A stretch of 39,090 nt of DNA from an uncultured Kangiellaceae bacterium. Its GTDB lineage: Bacteria; Pseudomonadota; Gammaproteobacteria; Enterobacterales; Kangiellaceae. Under the pieces are notes generated by a model. That model made no database searches, was not told where the DNA came from, and saw only the letters and a program-made list of their open reading frames with translations. Each line of letters begins with the position of its first letter. Within the stretch, counting starts at the first letter, position 1. The translations under genes and the position numbers were made by a program. Below, piece after piece: positions 1-8,509 of the stretch. The DNA lies in assembly GCA_905479925.1 (NCBI GenBank), contig CAJQOL010000210.1, positions 1 to 39,090 on the forward strand, in the 5' to 3' direction.

Positions 1-228
1 TTTTGAGACGATTGTAGAACGTCTGCTTTAACCGAACTGACCCATCATAATCTGTGATTCTTGAATCACCTTTAAGTCTGGTCGTACGACAAAGTCTAGA
101 TTCAATTTCAAAAATGTCAGATGAAGTTTGAACAACTACACCTAAAGTATATTAACCTGCGTATATCCATGTAACCTTTTTGAGCTTTACCGATGCTAAA
201 GAGCGCATCACCGATATCAACGACAGTA

Positions 229-1593
229 CTAACACTCAATTATATTGACGGCTAAACCACCTCTTGCGGTTTCTTTATACTTGGTTTTCATATCCTTGCC
301 GGTTTCTCTCATCGTCTTGATAACTTTGTCTAACGATACCTTATGATCACCATCGCCTTGAAGGGCAAGTCGAGACGCATTTATTGCCTTTATTGCTCCC
401 ATAGCGTTTCTTTCAATACACGGGACCTGTACCAATCCACCCACGGGGTCGCAAGTAAGTCCTAAATTGTGCTCCATTCCAATTTCCGCTGCACACTCCA
501 CTTGTGACGCTGAACCTCCTAAAGCTTCGGTAAGGCCGGCTGCAGCCATTGAACAGGCAACTCCAACTTCGCCCTGACACCCAACTTCCGCGCCAGATAT
601 TGACGCATTTAGTTTATATAGAATACCAACGGCGGCAGCGGCGAGTAAAAAGCGTCGGATATTTTCATTATCTTTGGGTGCGTAATAATTAACATAGTAC
701 TTGAGAACCGCCGGAATGATCCCTGCGGCTCCGTTAGTAGGTGCTGTCACAACTCGGCCGCCCGCTGCATTTTCTTCATTAACTGCAAGCGCGTATAAAT
801 TGACCCAATCCATAGCACATAACGGATCATTATTATCGCCGCGATTCTTAAGTTTTCGGTAAAGGGAAGGGGCTCTTCGTCTTAATTTTAAGCCGCCACT
901 TAAAACGCCCTCGGACTGGGTTCCTTTAACAATACATGATTCCATGGTTGCCCAGATATCATCAAGGCCTTGATAAATTTCTTCTACCGGGCGCCAAGTT
1001 TTTTCGTTTTCCAGCATCATGCTACTAATACACAAACCAGAGGATTTTGATAGCTCCAGCAGCTCACTGCCTGTTTGAAAGTCAAACGGTAGCTTAAGGT
1101 GCATGTCAGCAATCGGTTTTATCTCAGTCTCTTCACCGATAACAAATCCACCACCCACGGAATAGTATATCTTTTCGAGGATGACACTTCCTGATTCATT
1201 AAATGCAATAAACTTCATTCCATTGGCATGGCCAGGTAGAGTCTTACGCCGGTGAAATACAACATCGTTCTTTTCGTCAAAGGGAATGGGCAACTGACCG
1301 TTTATATTGAGTGCTGAGTTCTCGCGGATCGTGCTTAACCGGCTTGGTATAGTATCGGTGTCAATTTGGTCTGGGAGTTCACCTTCTAGTCCGAGTAAAA
1401 TGGCCACGTCACTGCCATGGCCTTTTCCGGTGTGACCAAGCGAGCCGAAAAGCTCAGTTTGAATGCGGTATGGTTTTTCCGTTGATTGCAGCAGTTTATT
1501 AACAAATATTTTTGCCGCTCGCATTGGGCCAACGGTATGCGAGCTTGACGGTCCGATTCCTACCGTAAAAAGATCAAAAACAGAGACGGCCAT
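229..1593 (-). CDS. sdaA: L-serine dehydratase (L-serine deaminase), iron-sulfur type
   Basis: Deaminates L-serine to pyruvate and ammonia in the cytoplasm using a 4Fe-4S cluster. The N-terminus ([18 protein letters not shown]) is the classic SdaA beta-domain signature, and the C-terminal half has the alpha-domain cysteines at about residues 339 (VGCQGEVG), 381 (LTCDPVGG) and 392 (VPC). The last residue is Cys, as in the tail-in-mouth cluster ligand described for Legionella serine dehydratase. I place the start at the ATG at 1593 (454 aa, the E. coli SdaA length). A longer reading from a TTG at 1608 is unlikely because that TTG overlaps the GGAG ribosome site that serves the ATG. It is the last gene of the pabB-nudL-sdaA run, the same order as in E. 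coli. Confidence 0.96.
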   Translation of the reverse strand: MAVSVFDLFTVGIGPSSSHTVGPMRAAKIFVNKLLQSTEKPYRIQTELFGSLGHTGKGHGSDVAILLGLEGELPDQIDTDTIPSRLSTIRENSALNINGQLPIPFDEKNDVVFHRRKTLPGHANGMKFIAFNESGSVILEKIYYSVGGGFVIGEETEIKPIADMHLKLPFDFQTGSELLELSKSSGLCISSMMLENEKTWRPVEEIYQGLDDIWATMESCIVKGTQSEGVLSGGLKLRRRAPSLYRKLKNRGDNNDPLCAMDWVNLYALAVNEENAAGGRVVTAPTNGAAGIIPAVLKYYVNYYAPKDNENIRRFLLAAAAVGILYKLNASISGAEVGCQGEVGVACSMAAAGLTEALGGSASQVECAAEIGMEHNLGLTCDPVGGLVQVPCIERNAMGAIKAINASRLALQGDGDHKVSLDKVIKTMRETGKDMKTKYKETARGGLAVNIIEC

Positions 1594-1623
1594 TAAAGTG
1601 ACTCCCAAGTGAAAAATGAGTAG

Positions 1624-2268
1624 TTATTCAGAGAAATGAATAATTTGGCTTAAGTTGACCAGCATTCTAGCAGTTGCTCCCCATATTCTGAAATCACTAT
1701 AATTTATTTCATAATAGGAATAACTGTGCTGAGCTTGAGTTACCTTCTTTAGTTGGTGATTACGACTATCTATTGCAAACTCCCAAGGGATCTCTAGAGT
1801 TCTTTCGACTTCACCAACGTCTAAGGTTAATTGAAAGTTATCGGCAACAACACCTACAAAGGGCGTTACTCTATACTGACTAATGGTGTTTTGGCTAGGT
1901 AATTTGCCAAGAATTTCAACCTGCTCTGGTTTAATACCGACTTCTTCATGGGTTTCACGAATTGCAGTATCCGCTAATGTGGTATCGTAACTTTCAGCAC
2001 TGCCACCAGGGAAACTGATCTCTCCGGGGTGATGTTTAAGATGTTTGGCACGCTGAGTCAATAGAATCGAAAGAGACCCATTTGCAGATCTTATGACTGG
2101 AATTAGTACCGCAGCTCGTCTGAATATCACTTTTTCTTGGCTATCAAAACCACGGTTGTGATACAGAAATTGACGAACTCTTTCGTCCTCATTAATTAGA
2201 CTGGCTAAGCAGTCATTATTTGATTGGTAGTCGTTAAGCCGTTTTTGTATATTAGCGATAGTAGACAT
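1624..2268 (-). CDS. nudL: NUDIX hydrolase, CoA pyrophosphatase NudL/YeaB family
   Basis: Predicted cytoplasmic Nudix hydrolase that cleaves the pyrophosphate of coenzyme A and acyl-CoAs. The NuCoA motif is visible at residues 69-89 (LLTQRAKHLKHHPGEISFPGG) and runs directly into the Nudix box at about 88-111, ending RETHEEVGI with the metal-binding glutamates. At 214 aa it is slightly longer than E. coli NudL (192 aa), with the extra residues at the N-terminus. It begins 8 nt after the pabB stop and ends 30 nt before the sdaA start, so the three genes are probably one transcript. The position between pabB and sdaA matches E. coli and supports the symbol; substrate preference is inferred from the family. 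Confidence 0.92.
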   Translation of the reverse strand: MSTIANIQKRLNDYQSNNDCLASLINEDERVRQFLYHNRGFDSQEKVIFRRAAVLIPVIRSANGSLSILLTQRAKHLKHHPGEISFPGGSAESYDTTLADTAIRETHEEVGIKPEQVEILGKLPSQNTISQYRVTPFVGVVADNFQLTLDVGEVERTLEIPWEFAIDSRNHQLKKVTQAQHSYSYYEINYSDFRIWGATARMLVNLSQIIHFSE

Positions 2269-2276
2269 TGTTCAGG

Positions 2277-3788
2277 TTAACCTAAGGTAGAGCCGAGCGT
2301 CGGCAATATTTTCGCCAATTTGTCGAAAGTTTCTTGGTATTCACCGTCAACCTCAGAGTCAGCAACTAAGCCTCCACCTGCAGAGCAAAACAGCTGATTA
2401 TCTGCAGCTAATAATGTTCTTATGCAAATATTAGTATCCATATTACCTGCTAGGTCGATGTAGCCAATTACCCCGCAATAAATGCCTCTCGGCGACTCTT
2501 CCAGTTGATCAATAATCTGCATTGCTCGCAGTTTAGGTGCTCCGGTAATTGAGCCTCCAGGTAGGGTTGTTTCTAATACGTCAAAAGCATCGGAATCTTT
2601 AGCTAACTCGGATTGAACCGTTGAAATCAAGTGATGAACCGACTCAAAGCTATATAAGCCGAACAGCTCGGTCACCTTAACTGAACCCGGAACAGCGGTT
2701 TTACTCAGATCATTTCTTAACAGATCAACAATCATTAAGTTTTCGGCTCTATCTTTCTCACAATGAGTCAGTTCGTTAGCGAGTTTTTGGTCAATGATTG
2801 GGTCGGTTGATCTAGGACGTGTTCCCTTAATAGGCTGCGTTCGTAGGTTTCTTTGTCGACATTCTATGTAGCGTTCCGGCGATAAGCTCAAAATCTGAAA
2901 CTGCTCAAAATTTAAGAAGGCTGAGAAAGGGGCATTGTTCGACTCGATAAGTTGTTGGTAAATAGCCAGAGAGCTTCCGGTATAAGAACTACGAAAGCGT
3001 TGAGATAAATTAACTTGATAACAATCTCCCCTAAATATGTAGTCTTGAACCTTATTGAATTTTTCTCGATAACAGTCGAATTTAAGATTAGATACAAAGG
3101 GCGCTACTTGGTAATTCTTATTAGCGATAGCTTTGCTGTCCAAACTACCACCATTTTGTTGAGTATTTTTATTCTGTTTATTTGTATTGCTGTTTCGAGA
3201 AAAGTCGCCAATGGCGTTTTTTAACTCGCTCGCAATATTTGTAAATTTCAGACTATTTAGTCCAAAGTTGATGATGGTTGTGGTCTGTAATTGGTGGTCC
3301 GTAATCAATGCCCACTGATAAAATCCCATTTGGATGAGTGGGATATTCTTGGAAAATAGGTCGTCTCTATCCACTTGGCTGATAGCTTGTTGATGGACGG
3401 TAACGGGACTAGCTTGTAGCTCTTTGCCGAAGTCATAGCTGATATAACCGAGCCAGCCTCCTTGAAACGGCAGTTGTGGCGCTGTACCTTCTGGTAAAGC
3501 AGTTTTGTATCGCTTGCTTAGATTTCGCATGACGGCAAGCGGTGTATTCTGCTCAGCGCTTATCTGCTGGTGTGAGTTATTCTCATAACAGTGAACAGAC
3601 GAATTAGCATTTAGATAGCTCAGCGAATATGAAGGAGAGTGAACAAAAATATCGTATCGAGAGTTTTCCCGAGCAGTAGCTGCGGTGAAACCGCTATCTA
3701 AAAGCATCGCCCATGACTGACTTAACCACGGACGAAGACATTCGTATTTCCAATGTCTTTTTAAATAGGAGCATTCAACAGAATTCAT
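2277..3788 (-). CDS. pabB: Aminodeoxychorismate synthase component I
   Basis: Converts chorismate plus ammonia (from PabA) to 4-amino-4-deoxychorismate, the first step towards p-aminobenzoate and folate. The decisive motif is PIKGT at residues 319-323: the lysine (K321) is the PabB nucleophile, whereas anthranilate synthase TrpE has PIAGT. Further chorismate-binding motifs follow: AENLMIVDLLRNDL, TTLPGGSITGAPK and the C-terminal GGGLVADS. The N-terminal domain aligns with E. coli PabB (SWAMLLDSGF, SRYDIFVHSP). At 503 aa it exceeds E. coli PabB (453 aa); part of the excess is an Asn/Gln-rich linker at about 198-214. No PabA gene is in the window. It heads the pabB-nudL-sdaA unit, is divergent from aroA, and has no obvious Shine-Dalgarno at its ATG. 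Confidence 0.95.
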   Translation of the reverse strand: MNSVECSYLKRHWKYECLRPWLSQSWAMLLDSGFTAATARENSRYDIFVHSPSYSLSYLNANSSVHCYENNSHQQISAEQNTPLAVMRNLSKRYKTALPEGTAPQLPFQGGWLGYISYDFGKELQASPVTVHQQAISQVDRDDLFSKNIPLIQMGFYQWALITDHQLQTTTIINFGLNSLKFTNIASELKNAIGDFSRNSNTNKQNKNTQQNGGSLDSKAIANKNYQVAPFVSNLKFDCYREKFNKVQDYIFRGDCYQVNLSQRFRSSYTGSSLAIYQQLIESNNAPFSAFLNFEQFQILSLSPERYIECRQRNLRTQPIKGTRPRSTDPIIDQKLANELTHCEKDRAENLMIVDLLRNDLSKTAVPGSVKVTELFGLYSFESVHHLISTVQSELAKDSDAFDVLETTLPGGSITGAPKLRAMQIIDQLEESPRGIYCGVIGYIDLAGNMDTNICIRTLLAADNQLFCSAGGGLVADSEVDGEYQETFDKLAKILPTLGSTLG

Positions 3789-4138
3789 GGCAGACTATAT
3801 TCGCTTCGTTAAACTTGCCAAATACAAGCATTTTTGTTTTTTACATTTTAACCGAACCTTCATCTTTGCTGCTAGCGGTTACTGATGAAACAAGTAGTTA
3901 CGGTTGTTTTTAAGCGCAAATATCGGCTGTTAGCTAAATCAATGTGAAATATCAGCTCAATTAATGACCAATATAAGCGCGATCAATTAATATCTACAAA
4001 AGTTATTTTACTTTGTGGGTGAGACCCGTTCTAATCCAATAAACCTGTATTGATTCGAAACAATTTAGTAATAAAATAGCTTTCTATTTATTCGATAGCT
4101 TTCTTCTTTACTTATCGAAAATAATTGGACGTAAATCT
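3789..4138. promoter_or_regulatory. Divergent intergenic region between pabB and aroA
   Basis: A 350-nt AT-rich gap between the divergent pabB and aroA starts, with no convincing gene; short open frames reaching into it have no ribosome site or family resemblance. It should hold promoters for both directions. The only well-supported one faces aroA (listed separately). A 10-bp direct repeat (ATAGCTTTCT at 4076-4085 and 4095-4104) lies around the expected aroA transcription start. I saw no TyrR box (TGTAAA-N6-TTTACA). Confidence 0.6.
4050..4077 (+). promoter_or_regulatory. Sigma-70-like promoter for aroA-tyrA-aroC
   Basis: A -35 element TTGATT at 4050-4055 and a -10 element TAAAAT at 4072-4077 are separated by 16 nt, giving a leader of about 55 nt before the aroA GTG. 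The match to consensus is 4 of 6 and 5 of 6. It overlaps the first copy of a 10-bp direct repeat, a possible operator. Confidence 0.5.
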
Positions 4139-5407
4139 GTGAAAGAAATTATACCCTGTAAGGCTATTAAGGCTGACGTGTTATTACCCGGTAGCAAATA
4201 TATTGCTAACCGGTTGGTGCCAATGTGCGCTTTAGCAGATGGTGAAAGCACCTTACACAATGTGGTTCAAAATGATGATATCAATGCCGTTATCGAGGGG
4301 CTGAATAACCTTGGTTATCGACTTACATTGAATAGCAGTACCCTTCAGATTAAGCCAAAGGTGACAGAGCTTGCGCACGCCGTTTCATTAAATACTCACC
4401 ATAGCGGCACGTTTTCAAGGTTTGTTACGGCGATTGCAGCGCTTGAATCGGTGAGTGTGTTTATTGATTGTTCAGAAAAGATGGCCACTCGCCCAATGAC
4501 CGAGATTTTCGAAACACTAGGCAGTTTAGGAGTAACGATAAATACCGCTAATGATTGTTTGCCGGCAAGGATAAAAGGTCCGATACTCAATTCGAATTGC
4601 CAAATAGATGCCAGTCGTTCAAGCCAATTTTTGAGCGCTTTATTGATCATAGCGCCTGTCCTTAGTAAAGGTTTAACGATCCAGGTAAACTCAGAGCAAG
4701 TGTCTTCAAGTTATGTCGATATGACGCTTTATTGGATGGCCAAACTAGGGGTCAATGCGAGTCGCGATGATAGTTCCTTTAAAATTGGTCGCGAACAAAG
4801 TTATCAAGGACGCGAGTTAACTATTCCTGGTGATGTTGTCTCGGCTTCATATTTTATGGGGCTAGTCGCAATTGCTGGCGGTCACCTGACCATACGTGAA
4901 TTCGATTTTGATTCAGTACAAGGCGAAGTTGATTTTTACAAAGTACTAGAAAAAATGGGTGTAAAATTCGAGCGTGCAGGGAATGATTTGGTGATCAGTA
5001 GCACTGGACGGTTGTCAGCCGTTGAAGTGGATATGGGAGAGATGCCGGACGTTGTTCAAACCCTCGCTGTAGTCGCTTGTTACGCGACGGGCAAAACAAG
5101 GATAACGAATATAGAGCATCTAGCCTATAAAGAATCAAACCGGATAATCGATACAGCTAATGAGATTGCAAAGACGGGCATCGTGGTAAATTATGGTAAA
5201 GACTTCATCGAGGTCGAAGGTGGAAAGCCTAAAGCCGCCACTATTAATACCTACGAGGATCACCGTATGGCTATGAGTATGGCGCTGCTAGGTTCGAAAA
5301 CAGCAGGTGTTAAGATTTTAGACGCTGATGTAGTTACTAAGTCTTTTCCTGACTATTGGCGATTGATGAGCCAGGTAGGGCTTGAATCAATAACCGTTGA
5401 TGGTTAA
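4139..5407 (+). CDS. aroA: 3-phosphoshikimate 1-carboxyvinyltransferase (EPSP synthase), atypical
   Basis: Transfers enolpyruvate from PEP to shikimate-3-phosphate, the penultimate step to chorismate. Family landmarks: LPGSK...NR (K20, R25), SGTFSR, ATRPMTEIF (R118), SSQFLSALL, SSYVDMTL, GDVVSASYF, EMPDVVQTLA (catalytic Asp), YKESNR, YEDHRMAM and TKSFPDY. The catalytic Asp, Glu, Arg and Lys positions known from E. coli are kept. Two things are odd: Tyr21 replaces the near-invariant Ser of GSKS (E. coli Ser23, a shikimate-phosphate contact), and the IEHLAYKESNR segment resembles non-enterobacterial EPSP synthases rather than the usual NWRVKETDR. It starts with GTG behind a weak GGA. It stands apart from the serC-aroA-cmk context usual in this class of bacteria and instead leads a tyrA-aroC unit. 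A specialised paralogue is possible. Confidence 0.88.
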   Translation: MKEIIPCKAIKADVLLPGSKYIANRLVPMCALADGESTLHNVVQNDDINAVIEGLNNLGYRLTLNSSTLQIKPKVTELAHAVSLNTHHSGTFSRFVTAIAALESVSVFIDCSEKMATRPMTEIFETLGSLGVTINTANDCLPARIKGPILNSNCQIDASRSSQFLSALLIIAPVLSKGLTIQVNSEQVSSSYVDMTLYWMAKLGVNASRDDSSFKIGREQSYQGRELTIPGDVVSASYFMGLVAIAGGHLTIREFDFDSVQGEVDFYKVLEKMGVKFERAGNDLVISSTGRLSAVEVDMGEMPDVVQTLAVVACYATGKTRITNIEHLAYKESNRIIDTANEIAKTGIVVNYGKDFIEVEGGKPKAATINTYEDHRMAMSMALLGSKTAGVKILDADVVTKSFPDYWRLMSQVGLESITVDG

Positions 5408-5498
5408 TAGTAATAAAGCTAGTTAGTTAATAAGCTAATATACTCGAGTGAAAAGGTTTAAATGGTGGTTTTTATCCATGGCCGCGGAGAATTAATTA

Positions 5499-6632
5499 AT
5501 GAATTCCGAACAGCAGGCTAAATTTAACGAGGTGCGCGATGGTATCGACGAGGTCGATCGTGAACTTGTGGAGCTGATTGCTAGGCGTCTTGACTTAACT
5601 GGAGAGGTCGGCAAGTTAAAAGCCGGATTGCAGTTACCGTTATACGATCCTCAACGAGAAACTGAACTAATCAACGACAAAAGGCAGCTAGCTGAAAAGC
5701 GCGGCGTTTCTCCAGAGCTTATAGAAGACTTGTTGCGGCGGGTTATGAGAGAGTCCTATATTAACCAATCAAAAAGTCGAGCCAAAGTCGAAACAGTGAT
5801 TGATAAAAATATTGTTGTTGTTGGTGGACGAGGTAAGCTTGGCAGTTTGTTTGTTAAATTATTTAAGGAATCAGGCTATAACGTAAGCGTATTAGAAACT
5901 GGTGAATGGGATGATGGACAAAAATCGCTTCAAGAGGCTTCACTGGTTTTAGTTTCGGTACCTATAAAGGTTACTGACGAGGTAATAAAGCAACTATCCG
6001 GTCTACCCGATGACTGTGTTTTAGCCGACCTCACGAGCATAAAACTGAGACCTTTAAAGCTGATGTTGGAGGTCCATAAAGGGCCTGTGATCGGTTTGCA
6101 TCCGATGTTTGGTCCTGGTATTAATCATTTAGCCAAGCAAAATATTGTCGCTTGCTCAGGACGCAGAATCGAATCGGACCATTGGTTACTTGAGCAATTA
6201 CGGTTATGGGGAGCCAATGTGACCATGATTGACGCCAAGCAGCATGACGAACTCATGGGCATTGTTCAGGTTCTACGACATTTTTCAACGATTGCTTATG
6301 GTTATCATTTAAAGGCAGAAGATCCTGAATTACAGAGTGTACTCAGCGTTAGTTCGCCGATTTACCGTTTAGAGTTAGCGATGGTTGGTCGATTATTTGC
6401 GCAGGATTCAGGGCTTTATAGTGATATTATCTTTTCTAATCCAGACAATATTCCAATGATTAAAAGGTTTATACAACGGCTAAATGAATTATTAGTCATG
6501 TTGGAGAATAAGGATATCGATGGTTTTAAAGCCGCATTTGCAGAAGTGACAAGTTGGTTTGGTAGTTCTGCGGATCTGTTTCTACAAGAGAGCAATCGAA
6601 TGCTGAGCCGAGCACAGGAATCATCAAGGTAG
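5499..6632 (+). CDS. tyrA: Bifunctional chorismate mutase / prephenate dehydrogenase (T-protein)
   Basis: Turns chorismate into prephenate and then 4-hydroxyphenylpyruvate, the tyrosine branch. Residues 1-90 are an AroQ-type chorismate mutase (IDEVDRELVELIARRL, YDPQRE, VSPELIEDLLRRVMRESY). From about 105 a Rossmann dehydrogenase follows (VVVGGRGKLGSLFVKLF, LVSVPIKVTDEVI, GLHPMFGPG, VLRHFSTIAYG, SSPIYRLELAMVGRLFAQD). At 377 aa it is the size of E. coli TyrA (373 aa) and similar throughout. It lies 91 nt downstream of aroA and 104 nt upstream of aroC on the same strand. In enterobacteria the T-protein is tyrosine-inhibited; this is presumed, not visible, here. Confidence 0.96.
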   Translation: MNSEQQAKFNEVRDGIDEVDRELVELIARRLDLTGEVGKLKAGLQLPLYDPQRETELINDKRQLAEKRGVSPELIEDLLRRVMRESYINQSKSRAKVETVIDKNIVVVGGRGKLGSLFVKLFKESGYNVSVLETGEWDDGQKSLQEASLVLVSVPIKVTDEVIKQLSGLPDDCVLADLTSIKLRPLKLMLEVHKGPVIGLHPMFGPGINHLAKQNIVACSGRRIESDHWLLEQLRLWGANVTMIDAKQHDELMGIVQVLRHFSTIAYGYHLKAEDPELQSVLSVSSPIYRLELAMVGRLFAQDSGLYSDIIFSNPDNIPMIKRFIQRLNELLVMLENKDIDGFKAAFAEVTSWFGSSADLFLQESNRMLSRAQESSR

Positions 6633-6692
6633 CTTTGGGTAAACGGTTACCAATTTATTTTATTACATCATTAATGTGCTTTTTAATTGAAA

Positions 6693-6720
6693 ACAGATAA
6701 ACAGATAAACAGATAAACAA
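6693..6720 (+). repeat. Three tandem copies of an 8-bp unit upstream of aroC
   Basis: The unit ACAGATAA occurs three times head to tail (6693-6700, 6701-6708, 6709-6716), followed by a partial fourth (ACAA). It ends 16 nt before the aroC ATG, in the aroC leader. Short perfect tandem repeats at such a place can vary in copy number by replication slippage and alter leader spacing; that consequence is inference. Confidence 0.85.
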
Positions 6721-6736
6721 ATATAAAGAGTAATTT

Positions 6737-7825
6737 ATGCCTGGCGATAGTATTGGAAAAATATTTAGAGTAACCAATTGGGGAGAGTCTCACGGGCCAG
6801 CGGTTGGTTGTGTGGTTGAAGGCTGTCCGGCGGGTATCGAGTTGTCATCGGTGGATATTCAGCCTTTGTTAGATAGGCGACGCCCGGGACAGAGTAATTT
6901 GGTGACGCAAAGAAATGAACTCGACCAAGTTGAAATCTTATCCGGGGTTTATCAAGGAAAAACAACTGGAACGCCGATAAGTCTATTAATTCGTAATAAC
7001 AACGAACGCTCTAAAGATTATGACGAATTTGCAACTTTGTATCGGCCTAGTCATGCTGATTTTACCTATCAAAAGAAATATGGACACCGCGATCCGTCGG
7101 GAGGTGGTAGAAGTTCCGCAAGAATGACAGCTGCAAACGTAGCGGCGGGGGCTATCGCAAATAAAATACTGGCGAAGCAATCGATTGAAATATTAAGCTG
7201 GGTGGAGAGCGTTGGTAATATCAAATCAAATTTTGACCAGAAGCTGATTAGTCGAGAGCTTATTGAGAGCAACGCTGTGCGCTGTCCAGACGCCGCTGAT
7301 GCGGAAAAGATGACCCAAGCTATACTAAGTGCAAGGAAAGAAGGCGATACTATTGGAGGGGTTATACGTTGCGTAGTTAATGGTATGCCGGTAGGACTTG
7401 GTGAGCCTCTGTTTGATAAACTTGAAGCTGATCTTGCGAAGGCGATGATGAGTATTAACGCGAGTAAAGGTGTCGAGTTTGGCTCGGGCTTTGACGGTAC
7501 TCAAATGAAAGGTAGTGAGCATAATGATTTGTTCTTTAAAGATGAAAACAGCGGATTAGTAAGGACGACAACAAATTATTCGGGGGGAATCCAAGGTGGG
7601 ATTTCAAACGGTATGCCGCTGGATTTTCGCGTTGCATTTAAGCCGGTAGCGACAATTATGCAGAAACAAGCGACGTTAAATGTGCAAGATGAAAAAGTCG
7701 AATATAGTGGCAGAGGTCGGCATGATCCCTGTGTTCTGCCGAGAGCCGCACCTATCGTTGATGCCATGACATCTCTGGTAATTTGCGACCATTGGCTGAG
7801 GCACAAAATATACCTCGATTACTAA
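6737..7825 (+). CDS. aroC: Chorismate synthase
   Basis: Converts EPSP to chorismate with reduced FMN. Signatures: GKIFRVTNWGESHGPAVG at the N-terminus, DRRRPGQSN, the FMN-site stretch YGHRDPSGGGRSSAR, MSINASKGVEFG, GGIQGGISNG and near the C-terminus GRGRHDPCVLPRAAPIVDAM. The length (362 aa) matches the family (E. coli 361). It is the last gene of aroA-tyrA-aroC. The ATG lies behind an AAAGAG and a short tandem-repeat tract. With its neighbours it could carry shikimate-3-phosphate all the way to 4-hydroxyphenylpyruvate. Some otherwise conserved stretches are divergent from E. coli, but the catalytic regions look complete. Confidence 0.96.
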   Translation: MPGDSIGKIFRVTNWGESHGPAVGCVVEGCPAGIELSSVDIQPLLDRRRPGQSNLVTQRNELDQVEILSGVYQGKTTGTPISLLIRNNNERSKDYDEFATLYRPSHADFTYQKKYGHRDPSGGGRSSARMTAANVAAGAIANKILAKQSIEILSWVESVGNIKSNFDQKLISRELIESNAVRCPDAADAEKMTQAILSARKEGDTIGGVIRCVVNGMPVGLGEPLFDKLEADLAKAMMSINASKGVEFGSGFDGTQMKGSEHNDLFFKDENSGLVRTTTNYSGGIQGGISNGMPLDFRVAFKPVATIMQKQATLNVQDEKVEYSGRGRHDPCVLPRAAPIVDAMTSLVICDHWLRHKIYLDY

Positions 7826-7894
7826 TTACAGTAATTAAGCAAGTGTGTTTTAATTTAAACCTTGTTCGGTGCAATGTGCATCGAAATAAGACTA

Positions 7895-7924
7895 CTTGAA
7901 GCAAAGCGGCTTGAAGCAAGAAGC
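7895..7924. repeat. Imperfect 15-bp tandem duplication
   Basis: CTTGAAGCAA occurs at 7895-7904 and again at 7910-7919, each followed by a similar AAGCGG/GAAGCG tail (period 15). It lies between the convergent aroC and DUF2069 genes. A small hairpin (7915-7933) followed by ATTTCTTTTTT overlaps the second copy and could end the aroC transcript, but the stem is only about 7 bp with a wobble pair. Confidence 0.45.
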
Positions 7925-7931
7925 GCTTTTG

Positions 7932-8366
7932 CTATTTCTTTTTTGGCAGTTGTAATCCTAACTGTATTCCTCGCCAGCGAGCAAAGTAAGTGCCTCCCAG
8001 AAGAAACATCGTCGATAAAACTAGCTCGAGCAGGATAGGGAGTAGCTCATTAAACGAAGTGACTAAAGATGCAAGCGCATGACAAATATAAATAACGGCA
8101 ATAAAACCAGACCATGCATGAGTATAGGCTTTACCCTTAAGTAAACCAAACATCGGAAACAACAGCGGGATTAACCAAAAGACTGTAATTGTTTTGTTTG
8201 AATATTGAGTAGATGGAAACCATAGCAAATTCCAGATTGGAATTAAAACCACTAAACCCCAATAGCCGGTCAAGGTGATTCTATGTGCCAGTATCATCCG
8301 CTCAGTAGGCGCTGGCATGTTTTCAATTTCTTCAAGTTTACCGTTTTTTTCAATCGAATCATTCAT
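7932..8366 (-). CDS. DUF2069 family inner-membrane protein
   Basis: A small predicted integral membrane protein of unknown function with about four hydrophobic segments (around GLVVLIPIWNLLWF, VFWLIPLLFPMFGLL, AWSGFIAVIYICHALASLV and LLPILLELVLSTMFLLGG) and a basic C-terminal tail. The pattern, including the RITLTGYWGL and LKGKAYTHAWSGF stretches, is that of DUF2069 proteins, which commonly follow wrbA in gammaproteobacteria, as here. I use the ATG at 8366 (144 aa); a TTG at 8375 would add three residues. Neither has a clear ribosome site. Probably co-transcribed with arsC-wrbA across a 140-nt gap that contains a hairpin. Confidence 0.82.
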   Translation of the reverse strand: MNDSIEKNGKLEEIENMPAPTERMILAHRITLTGYWGLVVLIPIWNLLWFPSTQYSNKTITVFWLIPLLFPMFGLLKGKAYTHAWSGFIAVIYICHALASLVTSFNELLPILLELVLSTMFLLGGTYFARWRGIQLGLQLPKKK

Positions 8367-8386
8367 ATTATTCAAAACACTTTTTT

Positions 8387-8406
8387 AAAACCAATGAATT
8401 GGTTTT
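8387..8406. terminator. Intercistronic hairpin between wrbA and the DUF2069 gene
   Basis: Perfect 8-bp stem AAAACCAA/TTGGTTTT around a TGAA tetraloop. On the minus strand it is not followed by a clean U-run, so it may be a weak terminator, an RNA-stability hairpin or a brake on the downstream DUF2069 gene, which starts about 20 nt further on. Confidence 0.35.
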
Positions 8407-8509
8407 TGTCTTTGGGGTTTAGCAAAATACTGCCAATGTTTTTCTACAATGCTTTGAGTTATGCAAGACTTAACTTAGAGCAATGGTCATTTTGCATATG
8501 AGCGGGTAG

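Noticed and set aside
3713..3913. A 66-aa plus-strand frame across the pabB start and intergenic region
   Set aside because: Overlaps the pabB N-terminus, no ribosome site and no recognisable protein pattern.
8283..8501. A 72-aa plus-strand frame between DUF2069 and wrbA
   Set aside because: Runs antisense over the DUF2069 start and a hairpin, without ribosome site or family resemblance.
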